Assembly (NCBI GenBank): GCA_900110635.1
Contig: FOEK01000015.1
Location: 1-64,000 of the forward strand
Reading direction: 5' to 3'
Length of the DNA: 64,000 nt
DNA from: Lachnospiraceae bacterium NE2001
GTDB lineage: Bacteria > Bacillota > Clostridia > Lachnospirales > Lachnospiraceae
The position numbers were made by a program, and so were the translations under genes. A model generated the notes under the pieces. That model saw nothing but the letters and a program-made list of their open reading frames with translations, was not told where the DNA came from and searched no databases. Below, in pieces: positions 1 to 10,171 of this stretch (position 1 is its first letter; each line of letters begins with the position of its first letter).

Positions 1-140
1 TCTTCTTCAGCTGGTTTCTCTTCTTCAGCTGGTTTCTCTTCTTCAGCCGGTTTCTCTTCCTCAGCCGGTTTCTCTTCCTCGACTGCCTTCTCTTCCTCAG
101 CCAGCTTCTCACCCTCTGTTTTCGTTTCGTCAACGCTCAT
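1..140 (-). CDS. Acidic EEEKPA-repeat protein, N-terminal part only
   Basis: The gene starts with ATG at 138-140, preceded by a strong site (GGAGG, 7 nt spacing), and runs off the left edge of the window. The visible 46 residues are almost entirely Glu, Lys, Ala and Pro. After a short unique start (MSVDETKTEGEK) the sequence settles into a hexapeptide EEEKPA repeated at least four times, encoded by a near-perfect 18-bp DNA repeat. No signal peptide or membrane segment is visible in this part, so the repeat probably forms an extended, negatively charged cytoplasmic N-terminal linker. The product family cannot be told from the fragment. It lies directly downstream of the broken fruK gene and may be the last gene of that transcript. 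Confidence 0.6.
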   Translation of the reverse strand, partial: MSVDETKTEGEKLAEEEKAVEEEKPAEEEKPAEEEKPAEEEKPAEE

Positions 141-156
141 TACTTAACCTCCATAA

Positions 157-673
157 CTACAATACTTCTTCAAGGAGTTTTCTTATTTCTTCTCCAGTGG
201 CCAGATATTCAGAATACGCCCCGGCCATCCAGCTTCTCCATTATATCACGATATATGGTCTCCGGCATAGTAGAAGGAATGCTTCCGGCCAGAACCAGAT
301 AATCCCCGGAAACAAGCTTCTCCAGCTTCTGATAGAGCGCGTCGATTCCCTCCTGAGAAACGGCAGGGCCCATACCATTTATCTCTGTCCCTTCCATCTC
401 TCTCAACTTCACATTTATACGAGAACAGCCCTCTGAAAGAACAATCTCTTCTGCCCTTACTCCGCTCTCCTGAACCCTTCTGGTTATCTCCTTGCCCACG
501 AAGCCCGCAGAAAAATATATGGCGGTATTAGGTATGCCCAGATTGCCCAGAACAGTTGATACATTTATCCCCTTGCCTCCAGGCAGCATCAGCTCCGATG
601 TGGTGCGGTTGGTGATACCCAGCCGAAAATCCTCCACGTCCACTATATAATCAAGGGACGGGTTAAATGTCAC
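157..673 (-). pseudogene. fruK: 1-phosphofructokinase (PfkB family), truncated and frameshifted
   Basis: The open frame 209-673 gives 154 residues that match the N-terminal half of 1-phosphofructokinase: TFNPSLDYIVDV, the sugar-binding PGGKGINVS motif near residue 32, and LAGSIPSTMP near residue 128. The family is about 300 residues, and the C-terminal half with the catalytic GAGDS motif is missing. At 157-228 a different frame reads MAGAYSEYLATGEE, which resembles the residues that normally follow GAGD (SMVAG...YLETGD), so an internal deletion of roughly 100 codons with a frame change is likely. The only start is GTG at 671-673; usual family starts lie four codons further upstream, but no start codon exists there. 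It follows uvrA by 22 nt. The protein should be inactive as a kinase. Confidence 0.7.
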
Positions 674-695
674 AGTGTATACCTTCTTCTATCTC

Positions 696-3533
696 TCATT
701 TCTTGCCCAGATATCTCTTGAGATACTGGCCAGTATATGACTTTCTTTTCTTTGCTATCTCTTCAGGAGTACCCTCAGCAACCACGGTGCCGCCACCATT
801 TCCGCCCTCAGGCCCCATATCGATAATATAATCCGCCTGCTTGATAACGTCCATATTGTGCTCGATTACCACAACGGTATTGCCGCCGTCAGCGAACTTC
901 TGGAGTATCTGAAGCAGTTTTCTCACGTCGTCAAAATGTAAGCCCGTAGTCGGCTCATCGAGAATATATATTGTACTGCCCGTGCTGCGCTTACTAAGCT
1001 CCGTAGCCAGCTTGATACGCTGTGCCTCACCACCCGACAATGTGGTGGATGGCTGACCCAGCTTGATATAGCCAAGTCCAACATCCTGCAGAGTTTTTAT
1101 CTTTCTATAAATGGATGGAACCGGCTCGAAGAACTCACAGGCCTCGTCCACCGACATATCAAGAACCTCGAAGATATTCTTGCCCTTGTATCTAACCTCC
1201 AGAGTCTCACGGTTGTATCTCTTTCCGTCACAGACCTCGCAAGGCACATATATATCAGGGAGGAAATGCATCTCTATCTTGTTAATACCATCGCCCTTGC
1301 AGGCCTCGCATCGGCCGCCAGATACGTTAAAGGAGAACCGTCCCTTGTTGTAACCCATGGTTTTGGCATCCTTGGTCTCCGCAAAGATTCCTCTGATGAG
1401 ATCAAAGACTCCTGTATATGTGGCTGGATTTGAACGAGGGGTTCTTCCAATAGGTGACTGATCTATATCTATCACCTTGTCCAACATTTCAATACCTAAT
1501 ATATCATCGTGTTTTCCAGGCTTTATACGGGCGTGGTTCAGATCCCTGAGCAAATGCTTCTTAACTATCTCATTTATCAAAGAGCTCTTGCCCGAACCGG
1601 ATACACCAGTTACAACCGTGAAGATTCCCAGCGGAATATCCACGTCTATATTCTTCAGGTTATTCTCCCGCGCTCCCTTAACCTTCAACCATCCAGAAGG
1701 AGTTCTTCTCGATGAAGGAACTGGGATTATTTCATTTCCACTTAGATACTGGCCTGTTATAGATTCTTTACACTTGATTATGTCGTCGATGGTTCCCTCG
1801 GCCACCACCTCACCACCGTGAATACCTGCTCTCGGGCCAATATCAACGATATAGTCAGCAGCACGCATGGTATCTTCGTCATGTTCAACAACTATAAGTG
1901 TGTTGCCCAGCCCCTGAAGACGTTTGAGAGACTGAATCAGCTTGTCGTTGTCCCGCTGATGAAGACCAATGGATGGCTCATCAAGTATATAGGTGACTCC
2001 CACCAGGCCAGAGCCTATCTGGGTTGCAAGTCTGATACGCTGAGCCTCACCACCTGAAAGGGAGGCTGTGGCTCGACTTAGGGACAGATAGTTGAGACCT
2101 ACATCAACCATAAAGTTGAGGCGGGCTTTTATCTCCTTCAGGATATCGCGGCCGATCATTGCCTGGCGCTTGGTAAGCTCCAGATTCTCCACATAGTTAG
2201 CCAGCTCGTCTATTGGCATTTCAGTCATATCATATATATTCTTGTCCCCGATTGTCACCGCCAGCGACGCAGGCTTCAGCCTCTTGCCACCGCAGACCTT
2301 ACAAGGGGTAAATGTCATATAAGACTCATAGTCGTTTCTCATCTCCTCGGAGCCCGTGTACTTGTAGCGCTCTTCCACATTTGCGATAAGACCCTCAAAA
2401 GGATGGGTAAATGTGCTGCGCCTTGTCCTCTGACTCTGATAGTGGATCGTGATCCTTCTGCCGTGTGTTCCGTTCATTATAACGTCCTTCACCTCATCAG
2501 ATAGCTCGCGATACGGGGTATCCATGGAGAAGTTATATGTCTCGGAAAGAGCCACCAGAAGGGCGTGGGTAAATGACTTCGGATCGCCGCTGGACGCCCA
2601 GCCAGACACCGCGATAGCGCCATCATTTAACGAGCGTGACTTATCCGGCACCATAAGATCCGGGTCCAGTCTGCGCTCCCAGCCGATACCGGTACAGGCT
2701 GGACAGGCGCCAAATGGATTGTTAAATGAAAATGATCTTGGTTCTATCTCATCTATAGAGACGTTGCAATAAGGACAGGAGAAGCTGTCCGAGAAGGTGT
2801 AGGTTTCGCCATCGATGATCTCAACCTTCACTGTACCCTCAGCCTGCTTCAGCGCTACCTCAAGGGAGTCTGCCAGACGTCGCTGGATGCCCTCCTTGAT
2901 GACAAGTCTGTCCACAACTATATCTATGTTATGCTTTATATTCTTTTCAAGAGTTATCTCTTCATCAAGTGTGTAAGGATTTCCATCCACAATCACTCTC
3001 ACAAAACCGCTTTTCTTTGCACGCTGGAGAAGCTTCTCGTGGGTTCCCTTACGACCACGAATCACAGGAGCCAGTATCTGGAACTTGGTCTTTTCTGGCA
3101 TTTCCATAACCTGATCCACCATTTGATCAACAGTCTGTCTCTCAATGATACGTCCGCACTCAGGACAATGAGGCACGCCGACTCTGGCATATAGAAGTCT
3201 CAGATAATCGTAAATCTCAGTAACAGTACCAACTGTGGAACGTGGGTTCTTGTTGGTTGACTTCTGATCTATGGAAATCGCCGGAGAGAGGCCCTCGATC
3301 TTATCGACATCCGGCTTTTCTGCCTGGCCCAGGAACTGTCTCGCGTAGGAGGACAAGGACTCCATATATCGCCTCTGTCCCTCAGCATAAATGGTATCAA
3401 ATGCCAGCGATGACTTTCCTGATCCCGAAAGCCCTGTAAACACTATAAACTTATTTCTTGGCAGCTGCACGTTCACGCCCTTCAGGTTGTGCTCGCGAGC
3501 TCCCTGCACTGTAATATATTTTATCTCACCCAT
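696..3533 (-). CDS. uvrA: Excinuclease ABC subunit A
   Basis: UvrA is the damage-recognition ATPase of nucleotide excision repair and forms the UvrA2-UvrB2 complex on DNA. The 945-residue length is normal. The first ATPase has its P-loop at residues 34-41 (GLSGSGKS) and a signature [12 protein letters not shown] near residue 492; the second has GVSGSGKS near 645 and [12 protein letters not shown] near 830. Cys pairs CPEC, CPYC/CPAC and CEAC/CEVC supply the zinc sites, including the insertion near 738-765. ATG is preceded by AGGA at 7 nt. It lies 20 nt downstream of uvrB and is evidently co-transcribed with it. Cytoplasmic. Confidence 0.98.
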   Translation of the reverse strand: MGEIKYITVQGAREHNLKGVNVQLPRNKFIVFTGLSGSGKSSLAFDTIYAEGQRRYMESLSSYARQFLGQAEKPDVDKIEGLSPAISIDQKSTNKNPRSTVGTVTEIYDYLRLLYARVGVPHCPECGRIIERQTVDQMVDQVMEMPEKTKFQILAPVIRGRKGTHEKLLQRAKKSGFVRVIVDGNPYTLDEEITLEKNIKHNIDIVVDRLVIKEGIQRRLADSLEVALKQAEGTVKVEIIDGETYTFSDSFSCPYCNVSIDEIEPRSFSFNNPFGACPACTGIGWERRLDPDLMVPDKSRSLNDGAIAVSGWASSGDPKSFTHALLVALSETYNFSMDTPYRELSDEVKDVIMNGTHGRRITIHYQSQRTRRSTFTHPFEGLIANVEERYKYTGSEEMRNDYESYMTFTPCKVCGGKRLKPASLAVTIGDKNIYDMTEMPIDELANYVENLELTKRQAMIGRDILKEIKARLNFMVDVGLNYLSLSRATASLSGGEAQRIRLATQIGSGLVGVTYILDEPSIGLHQRDNDKLIQSLKRLQGLGNTLIVVEHDEDTMRAADYIVDIGPRAGIHGGEVVAEGTIDDIIKCKESITGQYLSGNEIIPVPSSRRTPSGWLKVKGARENNLKNIDVDIPLGIFTVVTGVSGSGKSSLINEIVKKHLLRDLNHARIKPGKHDDILGIEMLDKVIDIDQSPIGRTPRSNPATYTGVFDLIRGIFAETKDAKTMGYNKGRFSFNVSGGRCEACKGDGINKIEMHFLPDIYVPCEVCDGKRYNRETLEVRYKGKNIFEVLDMSVDEACEFFEPVPSIYRKIKTLQDVGLGYIKLGQPSTTLSGGEAQRIKLATELSKRSTGSTIYILDEPTTGLHFDDVRKLLQILQKFADGGNTVVVIEHNMDVIKQADYIIDMGPEGGNGGGTVVAEGTPEEIAKKRKSYTGQYLKRYLGKK

Positions 3534-3553
3534 AATTTTTCCTATCTATTTAT

Positions 3554-5557
3554 TTAGTTGTCGTAGTCTCGAAGTTTTACTTTCAGCTCAATGAGCTCGT
3601 CACGAAGGACAGCAGCCAGCTCGAAGTTGAGTTCGGAGGCAGCCTGGTTCATCTTCTTGGTCAGGCGGTCAATTTCCTTGCCCAGCTCCTTCTTATTCAT
3701 CAAGTCTGGATCCTTGCCAACCTTTCTCTTTCTATCTTTTTCGTCTTCCTGAGCTGCCTTAAGGCTTGTTGAAATAAGTTCTCTGACAGCCTTTCTGATG
3801 GTCTGAGGTGTTATGCCATGCTCTTCGTTATATTTCTGCTGTATCTCACGACGTCGGTTTGTCTCGTCGATAGCCTTCTTCATAGAGTCTGTCACGGTAT
3901 CCGCGTACATAATAACATGGCCATCCACATTTCGCGCCGCACGTCCTATGGTCTGAATAAGAGAAGTCTCCGAACGAAGGAAGCCCTCCTTATCGGCATC
4001 TAATATGGCCACAAGAGTAATCTCCGGGATATCGAGACCCTCTCGAAGCAGATTGATACCAACCAGCACATCAAAGACACCAAGTCTCAGGTCGCGGACA
4101 ATCTCCATACGCTCTAAAGTATCTATATCACTATGAAGGTATTTTACCTTTATATCAAGCCCGCGCAGATAGTCTGTAAGTTCCTCTGCCATACGTTTTG
4201 TAAGGGTAGTAACCAGAACCTTGTTGCCCTTTGTTACCTCAGCGTTGATCTCGCTATAGAGATCATCCACCTGTCCTTCAACAGGACGCACATCTATTGG
4301 CGGATCCAGCAGTCCAGTAGGTCTGATGATCTGCTCAACTCTCGCCTCCTCGTGTTCATCCTCGTAAGGACCAGGAGTAGCAGATACGAAAAGTATCTTA
4401 TCTATCCTTTGCTCATACTCCTCAAAATTCAGAGGTCTGTTATCCATAGCCGAAGGAAGTCTGAAACCGAAGTCGATCAGAGTCTGCTTACGTGCCTTGT
4501 TTCCTCCAAACATTCCTCTTACCTGAGGCAGAGTCTGGTGGGACTCATCCACAATAAGAAGGTAGTCATCACCGAAGAAATCTATCAGTGTATCAGGAGG
4601 ATCCCCTGGTTTTCCGCCAGCAAGGATTCGGGTATAGTTCTCGATTCCTGAACAGAATCCTGTCTCGCGTAACATTTCCATGTCGAACTCAGTACGTTCC
4701 TGAATTCGCTGTGCTTCCAGCAGCTTGTCGTGGGACTTAAAGTATACGATACGCTCTCTAAGCTCTGCGTCAATCTCAGCAAGAGCCTTTTCCATCTTCT
4801 CAGGTGCGATAACGTAATAAGAAGCTGGGAAGATGCAGGTAAATGTTATATCACGCTTGATCTCTCCTGTAAGAGGATCAAACTCTGAAAGCCTGTCTAT
4901 TTCATCCCCGAAGAACTCTATTCTGATAGCCTCACCATCCTTATTGGCCGGAATGATATCCACCACATCGCCCTTTACGCGGAAGGTGCTTCGCTTAAAG
5001 TCCATTTCATTTCGGGTATACTGCATATCCACCAGTTCTTTGAGCAGCACATCACGGTCCAGTGCCATACCAGGGCGAAGACCCAGCATCATGGACTTAT
5101 AATCTTCAGGATTGCCGATTCCATAGATACAGGAAACCGACGATACAACGATTACATCATCTCTCTCAATAAGAGCGGATGTAGCGCTGTGCCGCAGCAT
5201 ATCTATTTCATCATTTACAGAGGAATCCTTAGCAATATAAGTATCAGACGAAGGAACATACGCCTCCGGCTGATAATAATCGTAATAAGAAACAAAATAC
5301 TCCACCGCATTTTCAGGAAAGAACGCCTTCATCTCGCCGTACAGCTGTGCAGCAAGAGTCTTGTTGTGGGACATGATCAGAGTCTTCTTGCCCAGAGCCT
5401 TGATGACATTTGCCATGGTAAATGTCTTTCCAGAGCCAGTTACTCCGAGAAGGGTTTGATGCTTCCGCCCCTCTTTGAAGCCACGAACTATTTCCTGTAT
5501 TGCCTCCGGCTGGTCACCAGTGGGAGCATATTCACTATGTAATATAAAATCTGCCAT
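3554..5557 (-). CDS. uvrB: Excinuclease ABC subunit B
   Basis: UvrB is the helicase-like subunit that verifies damage after loading by UvrA and then recruits UvrC. The 667 residues carry the P-loop GVTGSGKT at residues 38-45, the beta-hairpin region [17 protein letters not shown] near 92-108 that threads between DNA strands, DEAD-type motif DESH, and helicase motif VI IGRAARN. The C-terminal UVR coiled-coil motif (about residues 625-660) that contacts UvrC is intact. The start ATG has AAAAGG about 9 nt upstream. First gene of the uvrB-uvrA operon. I did not find a convincing LexA/DinR box upstream. Confidence 0.98.
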   Translation of the reverse strand: MADFILHSEYAPTGDQPEAIQEIVRGFKEGRKHQTLLGVTGSGKTFTMANVIKALGKKTLIMSHNKTLAAQLYGEMKAFFPENAVEYFVSYYDYYQPEAYVPSSDTYIAKDSSVNDEIDMLRHSATSALIERDDVIVVSSVSCIYGIGNPEDYKSMMLGLRPGMALDRDVLLKELVDMQYTRNEMDFKRSTFRVKGDVVDIIPANKDGEAIRIEFFGDEIDRLSEFDPLTGEIKRDITFTCIFPASYYVIAPEKMEKALAEIDAELRERIVYFKSHDKLLEAQRIQERTEFDMEMLRETGFCSGIENYTRILAGGKPGDPPDTLIDFFGDDYLLIVDESHQTLPQVRGMFGGNKARKQTLIDFGFRLPSAMDNRPLNFEEYEQRIDKILFVSATPGPYEDEHEEARVEQIIRPTGLLDPPIDVRPVEGQVDDLYSEINAEVTKGNKVLVTTLTKRMAEELTDYLRGLDIKVKYLHSDIDTLERMEIVRDLRLGVFDVLVGINLLREGLDIPEITLVAILDADKEGFLRSETSLIQTIGRAARNVDGHVIMYADTVTDSMKKAIDETNRRREIQQKYNEEHGITPQTIRKAVRELISTSLKAAQEDEKDRKRKVGKDPDLMNKKELGKEIDRLTKKMNQAASELNFELAAVLRDELIELKVKLRDYDN

Positions 5558-5587
5558 TTACTTAGCCTTTTCTATCATAGACGAAAG

Positions 5588-5618
5588 GTGACAAACGAAC
5601 CCCGGATTCGTTTGTCAC
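5588..5618. terminator. 12-bp perfect hairpin between the GH13 gene and uvrB
   Basis: GTGACAAACGAA and TTCGTTTGTCAC pair over 12 bp with a 7-nt loop. It lies just after the stop of the GH13 gene at 5624 and before uvrB at 5557. The best T-run (ATTTTTC) follows it on the plus strand, while the minus-strand tail is only CTTTCG, so it may be a weak or bidirectional terminator. Function is inferred from position and shape. Confidence 0.6.
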
Positions 5619-5623
5619 ATTTT

Positions 5624-7711
5624 TCATAGTTTACAAGTATATATTGCCGCTGAATTCTTTGGCACCACAACTGTCAGAACATTGTTCTGAACCATCACTA
5701 TCTGTTCATCCAGCGTATAGCCCTCCTCAAAGGTAATGAGCACACGTTTCATAGTTCTGTTGTTATGAACACCAAGCTCCCTGACGTGAAGCTTAATCTC
5801 CTTCTCTGTATAGTCAGTATTGATTATAACCGCAACCGCCTCTTTAAAGTTGAAACGTCCGTAGGCTATAAGTCTGTACTCGCCATGAAGGAACTTGAGA
5901 GAACCAGTTCTTAAGCATTTATAATCATTGTGCAGCTTGATGATGTCCTTGTGGAACTGTATCATCTGATGATCCTCGTGCCCCCAAGGATAAGTACGTC
6001 TCGAGTCAGGATCCGTCCAGCCACACACTCCGGCCTCGTCGCCATAGTAGATAGTAGGTGCGCCTGGCCAGGTCATCTGAAATGTTACTGCCATTCTCAT
6101 AATACCGCGGCTGACATTTTCATTTGCAGTCTCAGCACCAACGGTCTGAATACGTCCAACTCTGTGATTCGTCCTGGTGAGGAATCTGGAATGGTCGTGA
6201 TTCGACAGCTCGTTCATGGACACATAGAGTGAGTTGTACATCATATATGACATATAGTTCCTGATAGTGCCCTTAAAGAAATCAGCATTTCCGAGGAAAT
6301 CTCCGCGGAACTCATCACTGTGTTTCTCAACGCCAGTAAGGAACCAGGTGATCGGCTCCATAAAAGCTCCATAGTTCATTATGGTATCCCACTGATCGCC
6401 ATTCAGCCATTCCTTAGGGTTGCCATAGTGCTCAGCTAAAATGATAGCGTCAGGATTTGCATCCTTCACAGCAGTCCTGAAATCACGCCAGAAGCTGTGA
6501 TTATAATCCTCTGAATAGCCCAGATCTGCAGCCACGTCAAGACGCCAGCCATCACAGTTGTAAGGCGGCGACACCCATTTGCGGCCAATCTTCATTATAT
6601 AATCATGGAGCTTTACCGACTCCTCATAGTTAAGCTTTGGAAGGGTATCGTGTCCCCACCAGCCATTGTACGAACCATTGCAAGGCCATGCATTTTCATC
6701 CTGGAACTTGAAGAAGCTTCTGTATGGACTGTCTCCCGACACATAAGCACCCTTCTCATAATCCGGATTCTGGTCGTATATTCTTTCCTTATCAAGCCAT
6801 TTGTTAAATGAACCACAATGATTGAACACACCATCGAGGATAACCTTGATTCCCCTGGCATGAGCCTCAGCAACCAGCTTTGCAAAAAGGCGGTTGGATG
6901 CTTTCAGGTTCTCCTTGCTTGTAACACGACTTATATACTTTGTAGCAGAGGTATTATCGGTGTTCCACTCCTGAAGAGGTTCTCCCTCATCCTTTACGAT
7001 CTTTCCAAAATGTGGATCGATATAATCATAATCCTGAATATCGTACTTATGATTTGACGGAGAAACAAAGATTGGGTTCAGGTATATAGCCTCAACACCA
7101 AGGTCTTTAAGATAATCCAGCTTGTTCATAACACCCTGGAGATCACCGCCATAGAAATTGCCCACATCCATGGCATCAGGAATCTTGTTCCAGTCCTCAA
7201 TCCGGCGAACATGCCTTCCGACATAGCTATACTCTCTGTCTACTACATCATTTGATGTATCACCATTGCAGAAACGGTCAACGAATATCTGATAGAAAAC
7301 AGCCCCCTTTGCCCAGTCTGGTGTCTTGAAACCAGGAACTATCTGGAAGTCATAATCGTGATTGGCCTCTCTTAGAACGCCAAGACGGTTATAGATAACA
7401 TTTAACCTGTCACTATGTATCTCAAAATAGTATCTGAGCTTGTTATAAACTCGTGGGAACTTTATCGAATAATAGTCAAAGATTCCTGTCTGCTTGGAAA
7501 GCTTCATAGGATAATGCTGGTCATCAATAACGATATCCACGCCATCAACATTGTTCCTTGCTGTCCTGAACTTGATCGTAACATCATCACCTGCATTTGG
7601 CTCCGCAGGCGTAACAAAATTAGGCGTCACATCTGTAAAGAGCGCGCCAAAGTTCAGGATCGTTGTCGAACTAAATATGCGGTTGATCATTTTCAGTACA
7701 TCGTTACTCAT
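5624..7711 (-). CDS. GH13 alpha-glucan hydrolase (neopullulanase/maltogenic amylase type)
   Basis: A 695-residue cytoplasmic GH13 enzyme without a signal peptide, likely hydrolysing maltodextrins or cyclodextrins. An N-terminal beta-domain of about 120 residues resembles the CBM34 domain of neopullulanase-like enzymes. The catalytic barrel starts with GAVFYQIFVDRFCNGD near residue 138. Nucleophile Asp is in DGWRLDVA near residue 390, the acid/base Glu in ILAEHYGN near 424, and the transition-state Asp in LSNHDHSRF near 504. A C-terminal beta-domain closes the protein. It is transcribed away from the XRE regulator at 7842, with 130 bp between the two starts, so that regulator could control it; this is inference. 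Exact substrate cannot be told. Confidence 0.9.
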   Translation of the reverse strand: MSNDVLKMINRIFSSTTILNFGALFTDVTPNFVTPAEPNAGDDVTIKFRTARNNVDGVDIVIDDQHYPMKLSKQTGIFDYYSIKFPRVYNKLRYYFEIHSDRLNVIYNRLGVLREANHDYDFQIVPGFKTPDWAKGAVFYQIFVDRFCNGDTSNDVVDREYSYVGRHVRRIEDWNKIPDAMDVGNFYGGDLQGVMNKLDYLKDLGVEAIYLNPIFVSPSNHKYDIQDYDYIDPHFGKIVKDEGEPLQEWNTDNTSATKYISRVTSKENLKASNRLFAKLVAEAHARGIKVILDGVFNHCGSFNKWLDKERIYDQNPDYEKGAYVSGDSPYRSFFKFQDENAWPCNGSYNGWWGHDTLPKLNYEESVKLHDYIMKIGRKWVSPPYNCDGWRLDVAADLGYSEDYNHSFWRDFRTAVKDANPDAIILAEHYGNPKEWLNGDQWDTIMNYGAFMEPITWFLTGVEKHSDEFRGDFLGNADFFKGTIRNYMSYMMYNSLYVSMNELSNHDHSRFLTRTNHRVGRIQTVGAETANENVSRGIMRMAVTFQMTWPGAPTIYYGDEAGVCGWTDPDSRRTYPWGHEDHQMIQFHKDIIKLHNDYKCLRTGSLKFLHGEYRLIAYGRFNFKEAVAVIINTDYTEKEIKLHVRELGVHNNRTMKRVLITFEEGYTLDEQIVMVQNNVLTVVVPKNSAAIYTCKL

Positions 7712-7767
7712 AACAGGCTATATTCTACCACAAATCAGTCTAAAGATAAAGTACAGCCGATTTTTAG

Positions 7768-7797
7768 TTGTGCTTTTTTAGACAATAATGTTACAAT
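7768..7797 (+). promoter_or_regulatory. Candidate promoter of the XRE gene
   Basis: TTGTGC at 7768-7773 and TACAAT at 7792-7797 are separated by 18 bp, 45 bp ahead of the ATG at 7842. Prediction by eye only. Confidence 0.45.
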
Positions 7798-7841
7798 ACA
7801 AAACGGAGCATATAAACAATACGATATAGAAGGGAATCAGA

Positions 7842-8327
7842 ATGGGCAGACGATCAACAAAAACCAACAAGAATATATACTTCAGAAGCCGTGAAGAGGC
7901 AGGACTTACCCGCGCCGAGGCCAGCGAGGCCATGGGCTATGTCTCTGAAAGCAGAATTGATAAAATAGAAAATGAAAGAACCACGGTTCAGCCCGAGGAT
8001 GTGGTGGCTATGGCCGAGGCTTACAAGAAACCAAGTCTCTGCAACTACTACTGCACCCACGAATGCCGCATCGGTCAGGACACCGTAGCTGAGGTGCATC
8101 CTTCAAGCCTGGCAGAGCTTTCCCTCGGTATATTTAATTCGTTAAATGCGCTGGATGCCCAGAAGACACGATTAATGGAAATCGCCGAAGATGGGACTAT
8201 CCGTGATGACGAAGCCGAGGACTTCGCCGCAATCCAGGAAAACCTGAACAAGATATCCAACACCATCGAGTCACTGAAGCTGTGGATCAGCCAGGCTGTG
8301 GCAGACGGCAAGATCAAACCCCTGTAG
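7842..8327 (+). CDS. XRE-family helix-turn-helix protein with a Cys cluster
   Basis: 161 residues with an N-terminal helix-turn-helix (about residues 12-65, REEAGLTRAEASEAMGYVS...RIDKIENER). The helix-turn-helix is followed by a Cys cluster CNYYCTHEC (about residues 67-75) and an alpha-helical C-terminal half that looks like a coiled-coil dimerisation region (AIQENLNKISNTIESLKLW). The Cys cluster could bind metal, but no ligand can be assigned. Site GAAGGGA precedes the ATG. Divergent from the GH13 gene and convergent with the PHP gene, whose stop lies 15 bp beyond. It is probably a transcription regulator; its target is unknown. Confidence 0.75.
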   Translation: MGRRSTKTNKNIYFRSREEAGLTRAEASEAMGYVSESRIDKIENERTTVQPEDVVAMAEAYKKPSLCNYYCTHECRIGQDTVAEVHPSSLAELSLGIFNSLNALDAQKTRLMEIAEDGTIRDDEAEDFAAIQENLNKISNTIESLKLWISQAVADGKIKPL

Positions 8328-8342
8328 GCGGGTTGTCAGCAG

Positions 8343-9125
8343 TTACGTCCCCGTGACAACCTTGAAGGTCGGGCCGTGGACTGGGGTTATGTAGCCTTCG
8401 ATTTCATCAACTCGCTGAACGCGGCCATCATCCAGAACCACTGGAATACCTTCACGCTTTTTAAAAGCCTGAACATAGTCCTCGATGCTGTCTAGGCGCC
8501 TCGAGAAACTCATACCGCCTTTATGGCCGTCGTAAAAGAAATGTATATCGGAGCCAGCGGACATAGGAACGTCCAGCTCCTGGGCATATCTATAAGCAAG
8601 GGCATTCATATTTGCCTCATTTGCAGCATTATATATCTCTATGCCATCGCAAATCGACGGCGTCAATATTATCTCATCGATATAATATCTCTCGCGATAA
8701 GGATGGGCCTGTACCATTATACCCCCAGCCTTATTTACCAGCTCATACACTTCGGTTCTGGTTTTCTCCAGCAGATCCGGATTACCTAACAGCCACTCTT
8801 CATCCACTCCATATAGCAGGTACTCATCACCGTCGAAGTTATATTCTATTCCAAAGAACACGTCAAAACGGTTCTCATCATCTACAGTCTTGTTATAGAG
8901 GTCAGCTGCTTTCTTGGCAGCCTTATAACCACTGACATACATCGCCACTCTTTCTTCCCATGGAAGTTCCTCCGGAACCGCACTGTTCCCATTGAAGAAA
9001 TGATCCGTAACAATGATGCCGCTGTAGCCCTGGGCCATCATATAATCTATGTAATCTCCACCTGAAACCTTGCCACATTTGCTGGCTTCAGAGGTATGTA
9101 AATGTGTTTCGTATATATATGCCAT
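8343..9125 (-). CDS. PHP-domain phosphoesterase
   Basis: 260 residues that fit the PHP (polymerase and histidinol phosphatase) fold: the metal-binding HLHTSEAS motif at residues 7-14, a second motif IIVTDH near 38-43, an active-site Glu in FGIEYN near 90, VQAHPY near 139, and the late SAGSDIHF motif near 190. These residues coordinate a di- or trinuclear metal centre that hydrolyses phosphoesters. It could be a histidinol-phosphatase-like enzyme or a nucleotide/oligonucleotide phosphoesterase; the substrate is not evident, and no histidine genes are nearby. AAGGA lies 4 nt before the ATG. Confidence 0.85.
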   Translation of the reverse strand: MAYIYETHLHTSEASKCGKVSGGDYIDYMMAQGYSGIIVTDHFFNGNSAVPEELPWEERVAMYVSGYKAAKKAADLYNKTVDDENRFDVFFGIEYNFDGDEYLLYGVDEEWLLGNPDLLEKTRTEVYELVNKAGGIMVQAHPYRERYYIDEIILTPSICDGIEIYNAANEANMNALAYRYAQELDVPMSAGSDIHFFYDGHKGGMSFSRRLDSIEDYVQAFKKREGIPVVLDDGRVQRVDEIEGYITPVHGPTFKVVTGT

Positions 9126-9154
9126 ATCCTTAAACCTTATCTATAACTAAAAGA

Positions 9155-9179
9155 AAAGTCACACCCGAGGTGTGACTTT
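9155..9179 (-). terminator. Intrinsic terminator of the GH53-like gene
   Basis: AAAGTCACACC and GGTGTGACTTT form an 11-bp perfect stem with a 3-nt loop. On the minus strand it is followed by TTTTCTTTTAG. It lies 16 bp downstream of the stop at 9196. Confidence 0.85.
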
Positions 9180-9195
9180 CAATCCTTAATTTCGT

Positions 9196-9987
9196 CTATG
9201 CAACAAGTGTTGCAGTTTCGAGTTCTTCATTAGAATAAACAACTCCAAAGCCTCTGTCAAGTGGCACGATTGATACTGCACTGTCCAAATCTCCCAAACC
9301 TATATCAGCTGTCTCAACATTTGTCTGTGCTGAGATATCTACAAGAATCTCTGCCTCAAAACGTCTTGACAGATCGCTCATATTGATGCTGAGATCGTAA
9401 AATGTTTCTGCACTAAGCTCATAGCTTAGAGAGATGATATCAAATGGCTTTCCTCCAGATACCTGGAAACGATTAAACCATTTCTTTGCCTTCTCATTGT
9501 CAGCGCTATCCTTTGTGCTCAGGATAACCTTGCAGCCAGGGCATACAGCCTTAACAGCATTTATACAAGAATTGATCATTCGAGTCTGCTCTTCAAACCC
9601 AAGGGTGACTCCCTCAATCGAGCTGAAGATTTCTGTTTCTATTGATATAAACTCTGGAGTAGCACCGCTTTCTGCAAGCTTTGTAAAAAGCTTATGCACA
9701 TTTTCAAAGCCGCCGCGCTCTGCCTTTCTTACAAACATTCTGTTATCTGCTCCAGTCTCTGCAAGAACTTCTTTGTAAAGAGGAAGAAGCGCAAGACTAG
9801 CGCACCACTTAAGTCCCAGTGTCTTAGTTGCTGTTCCCATCTCAATGATCGAATCTGCCGCATCAGCCACACCAGTAGTAATGTTCACTGTGCTCATCAC
9901 CGAACTGATACCCTTTGTCTTAAGTACATTGAGTCTGTCCTTTGATACACCCTCTAATACATTTACCATTTTGCATAAGTTATTCAT
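9196..9987 (-). CDS. GH53-like (endo-galactanase fold) protein, probable pseudoenzyme
   Basis: 263 residues, no signal peptide. The segment from about residue 80 to 235 follows the GH53 endo-beta-1,4-galactanase pattern: a helix ending in ESGATPEFISIETEI where active enzymes have ATPDFVQIGNEI; INAVKAVCPGCKVILSTKD where they have KIMLHLD; FDIISLSYE where they have FDVIGLSYY; then YDLSINMSDLSRRFEAEILVDISAQ where they have LQANMNDLAKRYGKDVVVAETAY. The acid/base Glu is kept (IETEI) but the clan GH-A Asn before it is Thr, and the nucleophile Glu position reads Ile after Asp (VDIS). A hydrolase function is therefore doubtful; sugar sensing or binding is possible. The strong promoter, GGGGGAGAGGG ribosome site and own terminator suggest good expression. 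Confidence 0.6.
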   Translation of the reverse strand: MNNLCKMVNVLEGVSKDRLNVLKTKGISSVMSTVNITTGVADAADSIIEMGTATKTLGLKWCASLALLPLYKEVLAETGADNRMFVRKAERGGFENVHKLFTKLAESGATPEFISIETEIFSSIEGVTLGFEEQTRMINSCINAVKAVCPGCKVILSTKDSADNEKAKKWFNRFQVSGGKPFDIISLSYELSAETFYDLSINMSDLSRRFEAEILVDISAQTNVETADIGLGDLDSAVSIVPLDRGFGVVYSNEELETATLVA

Positions 9988-10057
9988 TTTCGTACCCTCT
10001 CCCCCGCTTTTCTACGGGCAAATCAACTATTTAACTACTTCTCTTCTATAGCTCAGA

Positions 10058-10086
10058 ACTTTATTCTGATTTAGTCAAACTGTCAA
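10058..10086 (-). promoter_or_regulatory. Promoter of the GH53-like gene
   Basis: On the minus strand TTGACA (10081-10086) and TAAAGT (10058-10063) are 17 bp apart, about 70 bp before the ATG. The rest of the gap 9988-10171 holds the ribosome site and a CCCGCGGG palindrome, but no clear terminator for the upstream gene. Confidence 0.7.
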
Positions 10087-10171
10087 TTCGTAGAACTTAA
10101 CGAAAATGAATGCCTTTTTTGTCACTTTTTACAAACCCGCGGGAATCGTCCGTATTTTTGTACTATTTCTG

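Noticed and set aside
1477-1821. Long plus-strand open frames opposite uvrA and uvrB.
   Set aside because: They are antisense shadows of strongly conserved coding sequence and have no ribosome sites or recognisable products.
5588-5618. Possible LexA/DinR box within the hairpin before uvrB (CGAA...TTCG).
   Set aside because: The half-sites are one base too far apart for GAACnnnnGTTC, and the 12-bp perfect stem is better explained as a terminator.
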